A stretch of 64,000 nucleotides of DNA from Thermofilum sp. NZ13. GTDB lineage: Archaea; Thermoproteota; Thermoprotei; Thermofilales; Thermofilaceae. Below, in pieces: positions 26,105-35,766 of the stretch. Below the pieces are notes generated by a model that searched no databases, was not told the origin of the DNA, and saw only the letters and a program-made list of their open reading frames with translations. A program made the position numbers and the translations under genes. How positions within the stretch are numbered: the stretch's first letter is position 1; each line of letters opens with the position of its first letter. The DNA is taken from positions 1 through 64,000 of the forward strand of contig NDWX01000010.1 of NCBI GenBank assembly GCA_002855745.1, given 5' to 3'.

Positions 26105-26704
26105 ATGCTGAGTGAGCTTGCTTTTCTACCTGCCTCCAGAGGAACCCTCCAGGTGCTGCGGCGGAGGCTGGAGCTAGTTAAAAGGGGTAAAGATGTTTTA
26201 CAGATGAGGAGAGACCAGCTCGCCAAAGAGTTACTGGGTATAATGGACGAGCTACAGAAAAGACCACAGGCAGAGGACGAGTTCATAGAGGCGTCCCGCC
26301 GAGCTGCCATTATGAGGATGGCCCGAGGCGAGTACGACTTCAGATCCACCGCGTCGCTTGTTCGACCGCCAAAGATAACAAGCATCATTGTCAGCTACCA
26401 GGGCATACCCGTGCCCCAGGCCAGGATCGCTGAGGACCCCGACTTCTCGCAAATAACCGACCCGGACTACCGGGAGGCTATCGAGCACCTGTGGAACGCC
26501 GTCAAGACGATGATCGATGTCGCCAACAAGGAGCTCGCCGTTGAGAAGATAAGCGACCAGCTCCTCTACATAAACAGGGTCGTGAACAGCCTCGAGAAGA
26601 ACCTCATTCCAGCCCTCACCGACGTCCTGAGAAGAATAGAGGAGCGGGTCATCGAAGAAGAGCTTGAAGACTTCGTCCGGGTAAAACTCCTAGGGGGTGG
26701 CTAG
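26105..26704 (+). CDS. atpD: A-type ATP synthase subunit D (central stalk)
   Basis: The 199-residue coiled-coil rotor protein has long N- and C-terminal helices (RGTLQVLRRRLELVKRGKDVL, YINRVVNSLEKNLIPALTDVLRRIEERVIEEE). The open frame extends upstream to 26003, but ATG 26105 lies 11 bp after the B stop and matches the family start (VPEMLSELAFLPASRGTL). The last residues are RVKLLGGG. It follows B and precedes C. Confidence 0.93.
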   Translation: MLSELAFLPASRGTLQVLRRRLELVKRGKDVLQMRRDQLAKELLGIMDELQKRPQAEDEFIEASRRAAIMRMARGEYDFRSTASLVRPPKITSIIVSYQGIPVPQARIAEDPDFSQITDPDYREAIEHLWNAVKTMIDVANKELAVEKISDQLLYINRVVNSLEKNLIPALTDVLRRIEERVIEEELEDFVRVKLLGGG

Positions 26705-26706
26705 GA

Positions 26707-27600
26707 GTGGAGTCGTACATAGCCGTCAGAGCTCACGGCTTGAAGTCAAGGCTACTCAAAAAACAGGACTATGAAGCCATCCTGAGCGGCGAGAAGAAGC
26801 TCTACGAGCTAAAGGACTACACCCTGATATCCGATCGGGACTCTCTGGAAGAAGTCCTCGAGAAGATATACAGGGTTTATGTCCTGAGGATTGCAACGCT
26901 CGCGAAGCCCGACAGGGTCCTGGGGCAGTTCGCCTACGCCCTCTTAGACCGGCTAGAGGTCGAGAACGCCAAGATCCACCTAAGGTACATACGAGGCGCC
27001 CAAAGGCCTGTCATATACTACCCGTACGGGCGGCACATAGGCCCTGCGAGGCTCTCCCAGATTAGAACAGAGGGGGGTCTATGGGAGGAGCTGTCGAAGA
27101 CACCCCTTCAAGCTCCAAGTGCTCCGAGCTTCTCAAGCGGCCTCGAGGCGGAGCGCGAGGCTTTGCTGGAACTGCTGCATTACAAGTACCTGCTAAACAC
27201 TCTCAAAGAACTCCCCGTAAGCAAGGAAGAGAAGGAAGACCTGGAAGCTCTCATAACAGAGGAAGTATCTCTAAAGATGGTCGTATGGTCCAGGACGCTT
27301 AGCCAAGGCATCGTTGAAAAGCTCGCTCAAGAGTACTTCACGGGTTACAGAATCGTGCCACCTCAACTCCCAGAGGATTGGAGCTCGATGAAGCTTACAG
27401 AGTTACTTCTTCAAATCCAGAGAACAGTCATCTCCAGAGCTGAGCAGATAGCCATGAAGCATTCAATAGACCTTGCGTATGTATACTACTTCAACCACTT
27501 GGCTCTTGCAGAGGCGAATAACCTCGAGCGAATTCTCCTGGGGAAAGAGATAAGACTCCCAGAGGAAGTAATTCAAAGAAACCTAGTCATTGTCGTTTAA
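26707..27600 (+). CDS. atpC: A-type ATP synthase subunit C
   Basis: This 297-residue helical protein corresponds to the conical C (eukaryotic d) subunit that couples the central stalk to the membrane ring. N-terminal IAVRAHGLKSRLLKKQDYEAI is typical of the family. GTG 26707 starts two bases after the D stop. The gene ends facing the minus-strand K gene, 10 bp away, so the operons converge. Confidence 0.88.
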   Translation: MESYIAVRAHGLKSRLLKKQDYEAILSGEKKLYELKDYTLISDRDSLEEVLEKIYRVYVLRIATLAKPDRVLGQFAYALLDRLEVENAKIHLRYIRGAQRPVIYYPYGRHIGPARLSQIRTEGGLWEELSKTPLQAPSAPSFSSGLEAEREALLELLHYKYLLNTLKELPVSKEEKEDLEALITEEVSLKMVVWSRTLSQGIVEKLAQEYFTGYRIVPPQLPEDWSSMKLTELLLQIQRTVISRAEQIAMKHSIDLAYVYYFNHLALAEANNLERILLGKEIRLPEEVIQRNLVIVV

Positions 27601-27609
27601 GTTCTATCC

Positions 27610-27963
27610 TTATATTTTTCCTAGAATCAGTATAGCTACTAGTAGACCATAGATCGCGATACCTTCAGCTAAGCCGCCCATGATAAGTATCCATGTTGAA
27701 AGCTCAGGTTTTTCAGCGGCCGCGGCGAAGCCAGCGGTAGCTACACTTCTCAGCGCTATACCCGAAGCTATTGTGGATCCTATTACAGCTAATGCACTTG
27801 CCAGCATGGCTAAAGCTGCTGGCAGGTCTAGTGGGCGTGCTTCCTGGGCTGGTAGACCTGGCTGAAGGATCTTAGTCGAAGCCGAGGCAAGCACGGATAT
27901 CGATGCTATCAGTACAGCCATGTTCACAGCGAGCAATACCAGAGCTATCTTCTTGCTCTTCAT
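27610..27963 (-). CDS. atpK: A-type ATP synthase proteolipid subunit K
   Basis: The product of about 117 residues has an N-terminal membrane helix (IALVLLAVNMAVLIASISVLA) followed by two helices forming a proteolipid hairpin (ALAMLASALAVIGSTIASGIAL and ELSTWILIMGGLAEGIAIYGLLVAILIL). The ion-binding glutamate is probably in the LAEGIAIYG motif. The N-terminal helix is probably a cleaved leader or an extra segment. ATG 27975 opens four codons earlier, but a CATATATAAA box (27984-27993) places the transcript start at about 27963, favouring the second ATG. It is likely transcribed alone because a promoter separates it from subunit I. Confidence 0.93.
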   Translation of the reverse strand: MKSKKIALVLLAVNMAVLIASISVLASASTKILQPGLPAQEARPLDLPAALAMLASALAVIGSTIASGIALRSVATAGFAAAAEKPELSTWILIMGGLAEGIAIYGLLVAILILGKI

Positions 27964-27982
27964 AACAAGCCCCATTTTTTAA

Positions 27983-27993
27983 TCATATATAAA
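27983..27993 (-). promoter_or_regulatory. TATA box between subunits K and I
   Basis: On the minus strand the sequence is TTTATATATGA, centred 26 nt before ATG 27963. It lies in the 22-bp gap between the end of subunit I and the start of subunit K, so K can be expressed independently at the high copy number the c-ring needs. Confidence 0.5.
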
Positions 27994-27997
27994 AATG

Positions 27998-30823
27998 TTA
28001 TTCCCTTACCATTTCTGCAGTTGCAGCTATTGGTTTAAACTTGATCCCTTCTCCTTTGAAGAACTTCGTGGAAAACTCGTAGTAGGTTAGCCTCATCGCC
28101 TGGATTCCGACCGCTAGGGCCTCGATTGCCAGCACAAGGAAGTTTGCCACAAGGAAGCTGACAGTCTCGCCTGCAAACGGCGCCATGTTTTCAGCCAGTA
28201 TCCCAAAGGCCTCGTGGGCCATCGCGAAGGCGGCTAGACGTATGTAGGAGAGTGAGTTAGCTGGAAACGCTATGAGCATCTCGATAACCTCTGACATCGC
28301 GTGCATCAGCCTCTCTTTATGTCCAGTGAATTTTGCCTCGTAAAAGCTGAGGCCTAAAACGCCGATTAAAGCTCCCACTACCAGCCAAAGGAGTACTACC
28401 ACATCGGGTGAGCTGAGGACAGCGAAGTTGAAGCCGCTTGAGGCTAGCTTGTAGGCTATCATGACGCCAGACGCGTAGAACAGTATGCCCATTCCCCCCA
28501 TTCCACTGAAAACTGCCCCAACTAAATCGCCGAACCTAACGAGGTTCACAACATTCAAAGTCATGGCGAGTAGCAGCTGTACTACGCCAAACCACAGCGC
28601 GATCGAGATAATCTCGTAGACATCGTGTATGGGGCTTATCAGCGGCGTCCCCAACTGCTTCAGGAAAAACATGAAGCCGTAAAGCACCCCGAAAACCATG
28701 CTCGAAGCCCCCGCGAGGGTAGCTAGGGCCCCCAGCGTGCCAGCGCTTTCCCGTTTAATCCCAAGCAGGGGGTACTTTGTTCTAATCAACCACAGGCCGA
28801 ATAGCACCAGTAGAAGCCCCTGTCCTACATCACCGAACATCATCCCGTACATTACCGTGAAGAGAGCCGTGAAGATCAGCGTTGGGTCTATCTCCCAGTA
28901 GGCAGGAGTGCCGCGCATGGAAGTAAGCTTGTAGAGAAGCCCTCGAAGACCCCTGGTCTCCACGTACGTAGGAGCGTTCTCCCTTCTCGGCACGTCTTCA
29001 AACTTCATGTAAAGTATCCTTGAGACTCGCCGGGACAGCTCCTCTCTTAAGGTGGCACTGAACTTGGCAGGCACGTAGCCCTCCACCACTGTGATCCTCC
29101 TGCTCCGGAACACCCTCACCTGGCTGAGCAGAGGCTGAGCGCGGTGCATTACTTCCAAGGCCTGCTCGTACGAGAGGTATTCCCTCACTTTTATCAGAAT
29201 GTCTTTCAGCACCACAAGCTGAGCACTAAGCTTAGCTGGCATCTCCTCGTAAGGTAGCTCTAAAATATTCTTCAAATTCTCGTTTAAATACTTGATTTCC
29301 TCCCCAATAGCGTCAACACTACTTATTAGGTCTCGGAGGAATGTGAATCTCTCTTCCTCCGGTAAAGGTCTGGGAGAAATCTCCGAGAAAGCGGCTTTAA
29401 GCAAACCGACAAGCTCCTTTAAATCGGCGTCGTTTAGATGCTCAGCCACTTTTTCTAGGCTCACTTTGTGGTGCTTTAAAGCTGTCATAATGGTCTTCGC
29501 CACTATTGAATTCCTCAAAGATTGTTCCCGCCGTTCGATGTCCTGCAGCATTTCTTTGATCTTCTCTGGACTGCACGCAGAGGTGTAAACGAGCGCTTTG
29601 TAGCGAGCTCGCAGAGCGCTGGCCAGGCTCTCGGAAACAGTGGTTGGTACTGCTAAGACGCACCCGAACCCCCAACCTATGCTTTCCGATGCTAGAATGC
29701 TGGCTCCGTAAACACTGCAGGCATCAGCCTTACAGAACTCTTGGAGCGCGTCTTCCCCGTAAGCGGCAAGAAGTGCATCACAACCCGCCTCGAGTTTGTC
29801 CAAAGCTTTTGCCAATAGAGCCTTAACTCCGAGGTATTTGTAAAACGCCTGGATCTCTTCCATAATCGTGCTAGCCTCTTTTTTCGCAGGAAGTGAAGAC
29901 AGTGCTTTTTCTAGATCGCGTTGTGACATTACGTTTTCCTTGAGTATATTCTTTACGAAGGAACAGTACTCTTTGCCCAGACCAATCTTAGATAGTTGGA
30001 GCGCGTCTTCTTTACATGCCTTGAGCGCTAGCTTAAGCGATGCGATCGTGTAAACCATGTCCTCTAGGAGCTCTCTCTTCTGGCGAAGCTCTCTAACAGC
30101 TCTATACGCGTTACCTATCACCTCCAGCCTGGAAGCCCTCTCGAACTCGACGGCGTCCCGAAGAACTCCCGCCACCTCGAGGAGCAAATCGTACAAATCT
30201 TTTCTGAGCCTCGCCTCCTCCTCCTCAATCTTCCTGAGGACAGTCTCTGGTTTATCGAAGAACCATTCCGGCAGATCGAACTTTATAGAGTACAATCTTT
30301 TTACCTCTTCAACCTTACTCTGAAGCTCTCTCCTGTAGATCAGCAGTAAAGCGTGCTCGAAGCTCGAGACTCTCCCTCTGCGGACGATGACCCCGAGGGC
30401 AAGAAGGGAGGATATCGCGTCGCTGAGATTTTCATCGGCAACGAAGATTAAGTCGGTTACAAGCCCCAGCTTTTCCTTACCTATATCCTCCGGCGAGACT
30501 CCTATCTCATACAGCCTCTCTGCAAGCCTTTTAAGTTTCTGGAGATTGTAGAGGCCTTCAACCTTCTCCTCGACTCGCCTTAGCAGAATATCGTCGCGCC
30601 TTAGCACTTTTCTCGCGACCTCGAGAGCCTCTTCAACGTTCAGGGTCTGCGGTGTGATCTTGCCCTCGAGAACGTCTACGAGGAGAGGGGGAAGCACGCC
30701 TCTAGCCTCGATAGTAGGTTCCAGGTGAACGCTTCCAACTGCCGCCAGAGCATCTAGAAGGTTAACCTCGTACTCTGAGGGGACAGCGATTCTGAACCTC
30801 TGCACAGCTTCTGGCACAATCAA
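27998..30823 (-). CDS. atpI: A-type ATP synthase subunit I, unusually long
   Basis: This is the membrane a-type subunit with a large soluble N-terminal part. The C-terminal half shows about eight membrane helices, including FTALFTVMYGMMFGDVGQGLLLVLFG, and the essential-region motifs YIRLAAFAMAHEAFG and LAIEALAVGIQAMRLTYYEF. The N-terminal 560 residues are long coiled coils. Total length, 941 residues, is well above the usual 620-700 of archaeal subunit I, owing to an enlarged coiled-coil domain. TTG 30823 or GTG 30817 is the start. A TATA box (AGTTTTATATTAC, about 30861) lies upstream. Peripheral-stalk E, H and F subunits are not in this window. Confidence 0.92.
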   Translation of the reverse strand: MIVPEAVQRFRIAVPSEYEVNLLDALAAVGSVHLEPTIEARGVLPPLLVDVLEGKITPQTLNVEEALEVARKVLRRDDILLRRVEEKVEGLYNLQKLKRLAERLYEIGVSPEDIGKEKLGLVTDLIFVADENLSDAISSLLALGVIVRRGRVSSFEHALLLIYRRELQSKVEEVKRLYSIKFDLPEWFFDKPETVLRKIEEEEARLRKDLYDLLLEVAGVLRDAVEFERASRLEVIGNAYRAVRELRQKRELLEDMVYTIASLKLALKACKEDALQLSKIGLGKEYCSFVKNILKENVMSQRDLEKALSSLPAKKEASTIMEEIQAFYKYLGVKALLAKALDKLEAGCDALLAAYGEDALQEFCKADACSVYGASILASESIGWGFGCVLAVPTTVSESLASALRARYKALVYTSACSPEKIKEMLQDIERREQSLRNSIVAKTIMTALKHHKVSLEKVAEHLNDADLKELVGLLKAAFSEISPRPLPEEERFTFLRDLISSVDAIGEEIKYLNENLKNILELPYEEMPAKLSAQLVVLKDILIKVREYLSYEQALEVMHRAQPLLSQVRVFRSRRITVVEGYVPAKFSATLREELSRRVSRILYMKFEDVPRRENAPTYVETRGLRGLLYKLTSMRGTPAYWEIDPTLIFTALFTVMYGMMFGDVGQGLLLVLFGLWLIRTKYPLLGIKRESAGTLGALATLAGASSMVFGVLYGFMFFLKQLGTPLISPIHDVYEIISIALWFGVVQLLLAMTLNVVNLVRFGDLVGAVFSGMGGMGILFYASGVMIAYKLASSGFNFAVLSSPDVVVLLWLVVGALIGVLGLSFYEAKFTGHKERLMHAMSEVIEMLIAFPANSLSYIRLAAFAMAHEAFGILAENMAPFAGETVSFLVANFLVLAIEALAVGIQAMRLTYYEFSTKFFKGEGIKFKPIAATAEMVRE

Positions 30824-30899
30824 GCTTCATCCCAGAACTAGTTTTGGATAGCTAGTAATATAAAACTATTCAGGGTATTATGTAAAAAGAATGAAATAT

Positions 30900-32387
30900 T
30901 CAGGCACTCCCTTTTGATCTCCTGCTCAGGAACTCGTCAACATACGCCTGATACTTGCCTTTTTTCCTCAAGAACTCCCCATACTTGTACAAGGCCCATA
31001 ACGCCTTCACAGCTCTCTCAGGAGTCGGGTAAGAGGGCACACCGCCTTTATCAAACTCTCTGCGCTCCAGGATAGCGGCCTCGCTCCAGCCGGTGTCAAC
31101 TGCTACGACAGGCTTCGAGAACCCGCTAGCGATCTTAGCCAGCTCGCGCGCCAGCTCGACGGGGTCAGGAATACCCGGGACCTGGTGGAGAGCTAGCACG
31201 GCTACCGCGTCAACCTCATCGCTCTCCAGGAGCACCCTCGTGGTAGCTATAAACATCTCGCTGGTAGCAGATCCGGTTATGTCTACGGGGTTCGAAACCT
31301 GTGAGAACTCAGGTAGAAGGCCTTTCTTCCTCATTTCTTCAAGCCTGGCTCGCGCGTCTCCAGTTAGTTCGGGGACCTGTAAGCCGAGGGTCTCAGCCAT
31401 GTCCGTGGCCATGACTCCGGCACCTCCCCCGTCGGTCACTATTGCGAGCCTCGGACCTGCTGGAGGTGGTTGGCTTACGAAGATTTTAGCAAAGTCGAAG
31501 AGCTCTTCAATATCGTAGGCCCGGATTACCCCAGCCCGCCTGAAGGCAGCCTCGTAGACCTCGTCTGTCCCGGCGAGCGAGGCGGTGTGAGATGCCGCGG
31601 CGCGCCTGCCAGCTTGGGTGCGGCCGGCCTTCAGCGCTATGCTAGGCTTCTTCTGGGCAACTTCCTCTGCGACTTTAATGAACTCTCTCCCTCTTTTAAT
31701 GCTCTCGAGGTAGAGGAGGATAACCCACGTGTTGTTTTCATCCTTGAGGGCTTGTAGAAGTTCGACCTCGTCGACGTCGGCTTTGTTTCCTACGCTGAAA
31801 AAGTACGAAAGCCCTATTCCCTCACCGTACATGTAGTCCAAGGCGGCGGTTCCGACGGCGCCACTCTGCGAGATCAAAGCCACGTGTCCACGTGCAGGTC
31901 TAGGAGCGCTCAGCACTTTTCGCCCATCACTCAGCTGCTTGTAGTATGGCAGGAATATCGTGTCAACACCGCTCCACGGCGAAAATATCCCCACGCAATT
32001 AGGCCCAAGTACTCTGATGCCGCTTTTCCTAGCTTCACGCTTGACTTCCTCCTCTAAGTCAAACCTACCAACCTCGCTGAAACCCGATGAGATTATCACC
32101 GCTGCATTTACCCCCTTTTCGCCTAGCTCCCTCATAACCTGCGGAACAAGCCTAGCCGGTACGACGATCACAGCGAGATCCACGTCGGAGGGTAATTCAC
32201 TAATGCTCTTGTAGACCTTTACTCCAAGAATCGTGTCGGCGTTCGGGTTCACGGGGTACACGGGGGCTTTAAGGACGCCTTTTGCGCGGCTCTCCAGTAG
32301 GAGCCTTAATATCACGTGCCCAGGCTTATCCTCCTCACGCGACGCACCGATCACGGCCACTCCACTGGGTTCAAAGAACGGTTTCAT
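30900..32387 (-). CDS. ADP-forming acyl-CoA (acetate-CoA) ligase alpha subunit
   Basis: The 495-residue product matches the alpha subunit of archaeal ADP-forming acyl-CoA synthetase, which converts acyl-CoA + ADP + phosphate to acid + ATP. It has a CoA-binding domain (FEPSGVAVIGASREEDKPGH), a ligase-CoA domain (ALISQSGAVGTAALDYMYG) and the phosphohistidine loop region with SHTASLAGTD. The beta (ATP-grasp) subunit is absent next door; in several archaea it is elsewhere. Start is taken at ATG 32387 because the earlier codons (to 32423) are not family-like. This enzyme would give substrate-level ATP in peptide or sugar fermentation. Confidence 0.9.
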   Translation of the reverse strand: MKPFFEPSGVAVIGASREEDKPGHVILRLLLESRAKGVLKAPVYPVNPNADTILGVKVYKSISELPSDVDLAVIVVPARLVPQVMRELGEKGVNAAVIISSGFSEVGRFDLEEEVKREARKSGIRVLGPNCVGIFSPWSGVDTIFLPYYKQLSDGRKVLSAPRPARGHVALISQSGAVGTAALDYMYGEGIGLSYFFSVGNKADVDEVELLQALKDENNTWVILLYLESIKRGREFIKVAEEVAQKKPSIALKAGRTQAGRRAAASHTASLAGTDEVYEAAFRRAGVIRAYDIEELFDFAKIFVSQPPPAGPRLAIVTDGGGAGVMATDMAETLGLQVPELTGDARARLEEMRKKGLLPEFSQVSNPVDITGSATSEMFIATTRVLLESDEVDAVAVLALHQVPGIPDPVELARELAKIASGFSKPVVAVDTGWSEAAILERREFDKGGVPSYPTPERAVKALWALYKYGEFLRKKGKYQAYVDEFLSRRSKGSA

Positions 32388-32669
32388 GTTGCTGATCATG
32401 CAATGCACGCTCAACACTTTCACCTGAAATTAAAAGATATTTATTTTGGCAAACGAAATAACTAAAACATTAGATATTTTTCAAAGTATCTCGGAGATAT
32501 GAAGATACTAAATAAAAATTCACATATGTGATTTACCTTAATTCTCGTAGGAAATGGTATTATTTTTTAGATTTAAAATAGATATTCGCAGTTTTTCAAA
32601 AGAATCACTTTCGGTGTACTCTATGGTTCAAATATAAATGCGCTTAGAGGAGCTGTGTACTGATACTTC
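32388..32669. other. AT-rich divergent promoter region
   Basis: No gene is seen. The stretch is by far the most AT-rich of the neighbourhood and separates the divergent acyl-CoA ligase and nrdD genes. A TCAAATATAAATG box at 32628-32640 is centred about 35 nt before the nrdD ATG. Several other A/T tracts here could be alternative boxes for either gene. Confidence 0.5.
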
Positions 32670-34583
32670 ATGGTTACTCCCGTATCTGCGAAACGTGTGA
32701 ACGAGGTAAGGAGGCTTGAGGAGAAGTACCTTGCAGACCTTGACTGGGAGAAGCACGAGAACGCCAACCACAACGTCAGCTACAGCAACTTCAGGAACTA
32801 CATCTTCGAGAAGCTCGTCGAGACTCCCGAGGTGCTGAGGGACTACCTGCCGCCGCGAGCCGTCGAGCAGCATTACCGGGGTGACATCCACATACACAAG
32901 CTACCTGACAGCCTCTGGATCCCCTACTGCGCCGGCTGGAGCTTCAAGAAGATACTCCAGCTCGGGCTCAAGACACCTACTATAGTCTCCGCGCCTGCCA
33001 AGCACCTCGACACGGCTGTGGCCCACCTGACAAACTTCTTCTTCATGGGTGCCCAGGAGTGGACCGGGGCCCAGGCCGTCAGCGCGTTCGACCTCTACGT
33101 CGCCCCCTTCGTGAGGCATGACGGAGCCGACTTCACCAGGGTGAAGCAGACCCTGCAGGGGATGCTCTTCGAGCTCAACTACCCCGCAAGGGCCGGCTAC
33201 CAGAGCCCCTTCACGAACATAACCCTCGTCTTGGACACGAGCAAAGACATGCTCGAGGGAGAGGCCCTCGTAGGCGGCAGGAAGGTCGGAAACCTGGGCG
33301 ACTACGTCGACGAGGCGATCGCAGTGGACAAGGCCCTCTTCCAGCTCTACTCCGAGGGCGACGCCCTGGGCCAGCCCTTCACATTCCCAATACCTACCCT
33401 CATGCTCACCAAGAACTTCGACTGGAACGGCAGGAGGTGGGGTGACCTCACGGACCTCATATTCGAGGCCCTTGCCAGGAAGGGGTCGGCGTACCTGCTC
33501 AACGGGTACGCGAGCAACGTTGAAGCACTGTACGCGATGTGCTGCAGGCTGACCATCGACGTGAACCACGTGGTCTCCAAGAGCAACGGAACCTTCACGC
33601 TCCGGCTCGACAAGGCGTCGCAGGAAGACGCCCTAGAGAGGTTCCTCAAATCCAGGGAGAACTCGAGGACGTACGGCATCTGGGCCCTGCCAGATGCGAC
33701 GGGCAGTATCGGCGTGGTCACCCTTAACATGCCCAGGCTCGCCTTCCTCAGCCGGGGCGAGTGGGGGGTCTTCGAGGAGCTCCTCGCGTCCCTCCTCGAG
33801 AGCTCCAGGAGCGTCCTCCTCACGTGGCGCAGGAGATACGCTCAGACGCTGAAGGCCGGGCTCATGCCGCTCACGAAGACCTACCTGGGGCACCTTGACC
33901 ACCACTTCAACACGATCGGGATAATAGGCCTCCCGGAGGCCGCCGCCAACTTCATGAGGAACCCCATGGTGTGGCTGGAGGGCTCCCAAAGGGAGATGGC
34001 CGAGGCCGTGGAGGTAGAGAAGAAGATGGTCTCGCTGGTCAGGAAGTATGCGGAGGAGTTCGAGGAGAAGGACGGCTATCTCTACAACGTCGAGGAGATC
34101 CCGGGCGAGAGCACGGGCTACAAGCTGGCTAAGCTGGACGCCGAGGCGTTCAAGGAGGAGTACAGGCGCGGCGAGCTCTTGATACCCTCAGACGGTCAGA
34201 GCCCGTTCTACAGCAACAGCATAGTGCCGTACTACGCTGACGTGCCCATATACCAGCGCGCGACCTGGGAGGGAGAGGTTCAGCAGGAGTTCACGGGCGG
34301 CGTGATGATGCACCTCTTCCTCCACGAGCAGCCCGATCCTAAGGCCCTCAGGAACCTCGTCCACCGCATTGCGACGAACACGAAGGTCGTGTACTTCAGC
34401 ATAACCCCGACAATCACCGTCTGCAAAAGGTGCGGGAGGAGCGTAACCGGCTACCTCGAGGCCTGCCCACACTGCGGGAGCAATGAGCTGGAGCACTGGA
34501 GCCGCATAGTCGGCTACTACCGCCCCGTCAGCAACTGGAACCCGGGCAAGAAGGCAGAGTTCAAGCTGAGGGTAACTTACTAA
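32670..34583 (+). CDS. nrdD: Anaerobic (class III) ribonucleoside-triphosphate reductase
   Basis: This 637-residue glycyl-radical enzyme reduces ribonucleotides under anoxic conditions. The C-terminal zinc site CKRCG...CPHCG is intact and is followed by RIVGYYRP, in which Gly615 is the expected radical glycine, and the tail NPGKKAEFKLRVTY. The N-terminal ATP-cone found in many NrdD proteins is missing: the protein starts directly with the catalytic domain. No activating radical-SAM gene (nrdG) is adjacent. Codons are strikingly GC-rich compared with the AT-rich region before it, as expected for a highly expressed gene in this genome. It converges on the phosphatase gene. Confidence 0.95.
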   Translation: MVTPVSAKRVNEVRRLEEKYLADLDWEKHENANHNVSYSNFRNYIFEKLVETPEVLRDYLPPRAVEQHYRGDIHIHKLPDSLWIPYCAGWSFKKILQLGLKTPTIVSAPAKHLDTAVAHLTNFFFMGAQEWTGAQAVSAFDLYVAPFVRHDGADFTRVKQTLQGMLFELNYPARAGYQSPFTNITLVLDTSKDMLEGEALVGGRKVGNLGDYVDEAIAVDKALFQLYSEGDALGQPFTFPIPTLMLTKNFDWNGRRWGDLTDLIFEALARKGSAYLLNGYASNVEALYAMCCRLTIDVNHVVSKSNGTFTLRLDKASQEDALERFLKSRENSRTYGIWALPDATGSIGVVTLNMPRLAFLSRGEWGVFEELLASLLESSRSVLLTWRRRYAQTLKAGLMPLTKTYLGHLDHHFNTIGIIGLPEAAANFMRNPMVWLEGSQREMAEAVEVEKKMVSLVRKYAEEFEEKDGYLYNVEEIPGESTGYKLAKLDAEAFKEEYRRGELLIPSDGQSPFYSNSIVPYYADVPIYQRATWEGEVQQEFTGGVMMHLFLHEQPDPKALRNLVHRIATNTKVVYFSITPTITVCKRCGRSVTGYLEACPHCGSNELEHWSRIVGYYRPVSNWNPGKKAEFKLRVTY

Positions 34584-34586
34584 TCT

Positions 34587-35417
34587 CTACAGGAGAGACT
34601 CTACTTCTATCCCTTTTCTCCTCATCCTCGCGCCTACAGGTTTCTCTACAGGGTAGAACCTACAGCTGAAGATGCTCAGTAGTTTCCCGTCGAAAAACCA
34701 TCGGTAGCCCTCTGGAAATGGCTCGTGAGCCCTAACTATTAGTCTGAGGCCGCTTTCCTGGAGGAAACGTTCAACGGGACCTCGGCCGAAAACATACACC
34801 CCCCATCCCCTGATGCTCGGAGCAAAGTCGTCTACATCTTCACTGGGGTCGTTCCATAGCATCTGAAACGCGACATCGTTTAATTGCCCTCTTGGTATGC
34901 TAAGCACCTGCGCAGGCGTCCTTAAGTCCTTTGCTATTCCGCCATGCACGGCAAAAACCTCACCGTTCACGACTGCGGCCAAGCTCAGATAAGAGAACAG
35001 TTCCTCGAAGTCCCTATAGGTAGCGTAACCATAGGTCATTGCTACTGCTGAGTAGAAGCCGTACTCCATGTTCATCTCCCTGGTCTCGTGATTTCCCCGA
35101 AGTAGGAAAACCCTGTCAGGAGTGGAGGCTTTGGCGAGTAAGAGTAGTTCGATGTTCTCGATCTGGTAAGGGCCTCTGTCCACGTAGTCTCCAAGGAACA
35201 CCTTCACTTTGGCGTCGCGCCTCAGAGCATTGACCGTGGATTCAACGTCGCCGTGAGTATCTCCCACAAAAAGCACGTCATCCTCTTCGACTACGAGTAG
35301 CTGGCTCTCAGACCTTAAAATACCCTTAACGTCGTCGATCAGCTCAAGCAGTAGACTCTCAGGAAGCACGCCAGGCTTTCGGATGAATTCCTCCAGAATC
35401 TTTCTGTAGTCAGGCAC
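34587..35417 (-). CDS. PPP-family serine/threonine protein phosphatase
   Basis: The 276-residue protein shows the three metal-binding signatures GDTHGD (residues 52-57), GDYVDRG and RGNHET, and a C-terminal RAHEPFPEGYRW. It should dephosphorylate Ser/Thr residues with a two-metal centre. GTG 35417 overlaps the upstream cysteine-containing gene by 8 bp, suggesting translational coupling in a two-gene operon. Confidence 0.93.
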   Translation of the reverse strand: MPDYRKILEEFIRKPGVLPESLLLELIDDVKGILRSESQLLVVEEDDVLFVGDTHGDVESTVNALRRDAKVKVFLGDYVDRGPYQIENIELLLLAKASTPDRVFLLRGNHETREMNMEYGFYSAVAMTYGYATYRDFEELFSYLSLAAVVNGEVFAVHGGIAKDLRTPAQVLSIPRGQLNDVAFQMLWNDPSEDVDDFAPSIRGWGVYVFGRGPVERFLQESGLRLIVRAHEPFPEGYRWFFDGKLLSIFSCRFYPVEKPVGARMRRKGIEVESLL

Positions 35418-35676
35418 CTTCGCTGCCTCCCTCTAGCACCAGCCCTCTACAGTACACCACTCCTCTAACCCTGCGGATAAAGTTTGGGCATGAGTAGCAC
35501 TGAAGGAAGGATACCCGTCTCTTGAGAACAGGGCAGTCTACAGCTTCCTTCTTCATCTCGCCCAGCATCTTCTTCGACACAGCTTTCTCAAGCTGTTCAA
35601 CGAGAGTTTTTTCAACACGCATAGCTTTCTCGAGCTTTACCACCGGAACCTCGTATCTATAGTCCTTTGAAGCCAT
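35410..35676 (-). CDS. Hypothetical protein with a four-cysteine cluster
   Basis: No family is recognised. The 88-residue product has an N-terminal helix-rich part (VVKLEKAMRVEKTLVEQLEKAVSKK) and a C-terminal CPVLKRRVSFLQCYSCPNF...VYC, with four cysteines spaced C-x10-C-x2-C-x11-C that could bind zinc or an iron-sulfur cluster. It starts at ATG 35676 (ATG GCT TCA) and not at the earlier GTG or ATG of the longer frame. It is coupled to the phosphatase gene by an 8-bp overlap and may act with it. Confidence 0.6.
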   Translation of the reverse strand: MASKDYRYEVPVVKLEKAMRVEKTLVEQLEKAVSKKMLGEMKKEAVDCPVLKRRVSFLQCYSCPNFIRRVRGVVYCRGLVLEGGSEGA

Positions 35677-35766
35677 ACGCACACCCTTACCAGGCAATCT
35701 AAATATTTCTGTCGTGCGCTTGCCCCTAAGGTTAACTATAAATCGAGGCCAATTACCAGACTAGCT

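Noticed and set aside
34200-34500. Minus-strand frames within nrdD
   Set aside because: The nrdD frame is unambiguous; GC-rich codons keep opposite frames open by chance.
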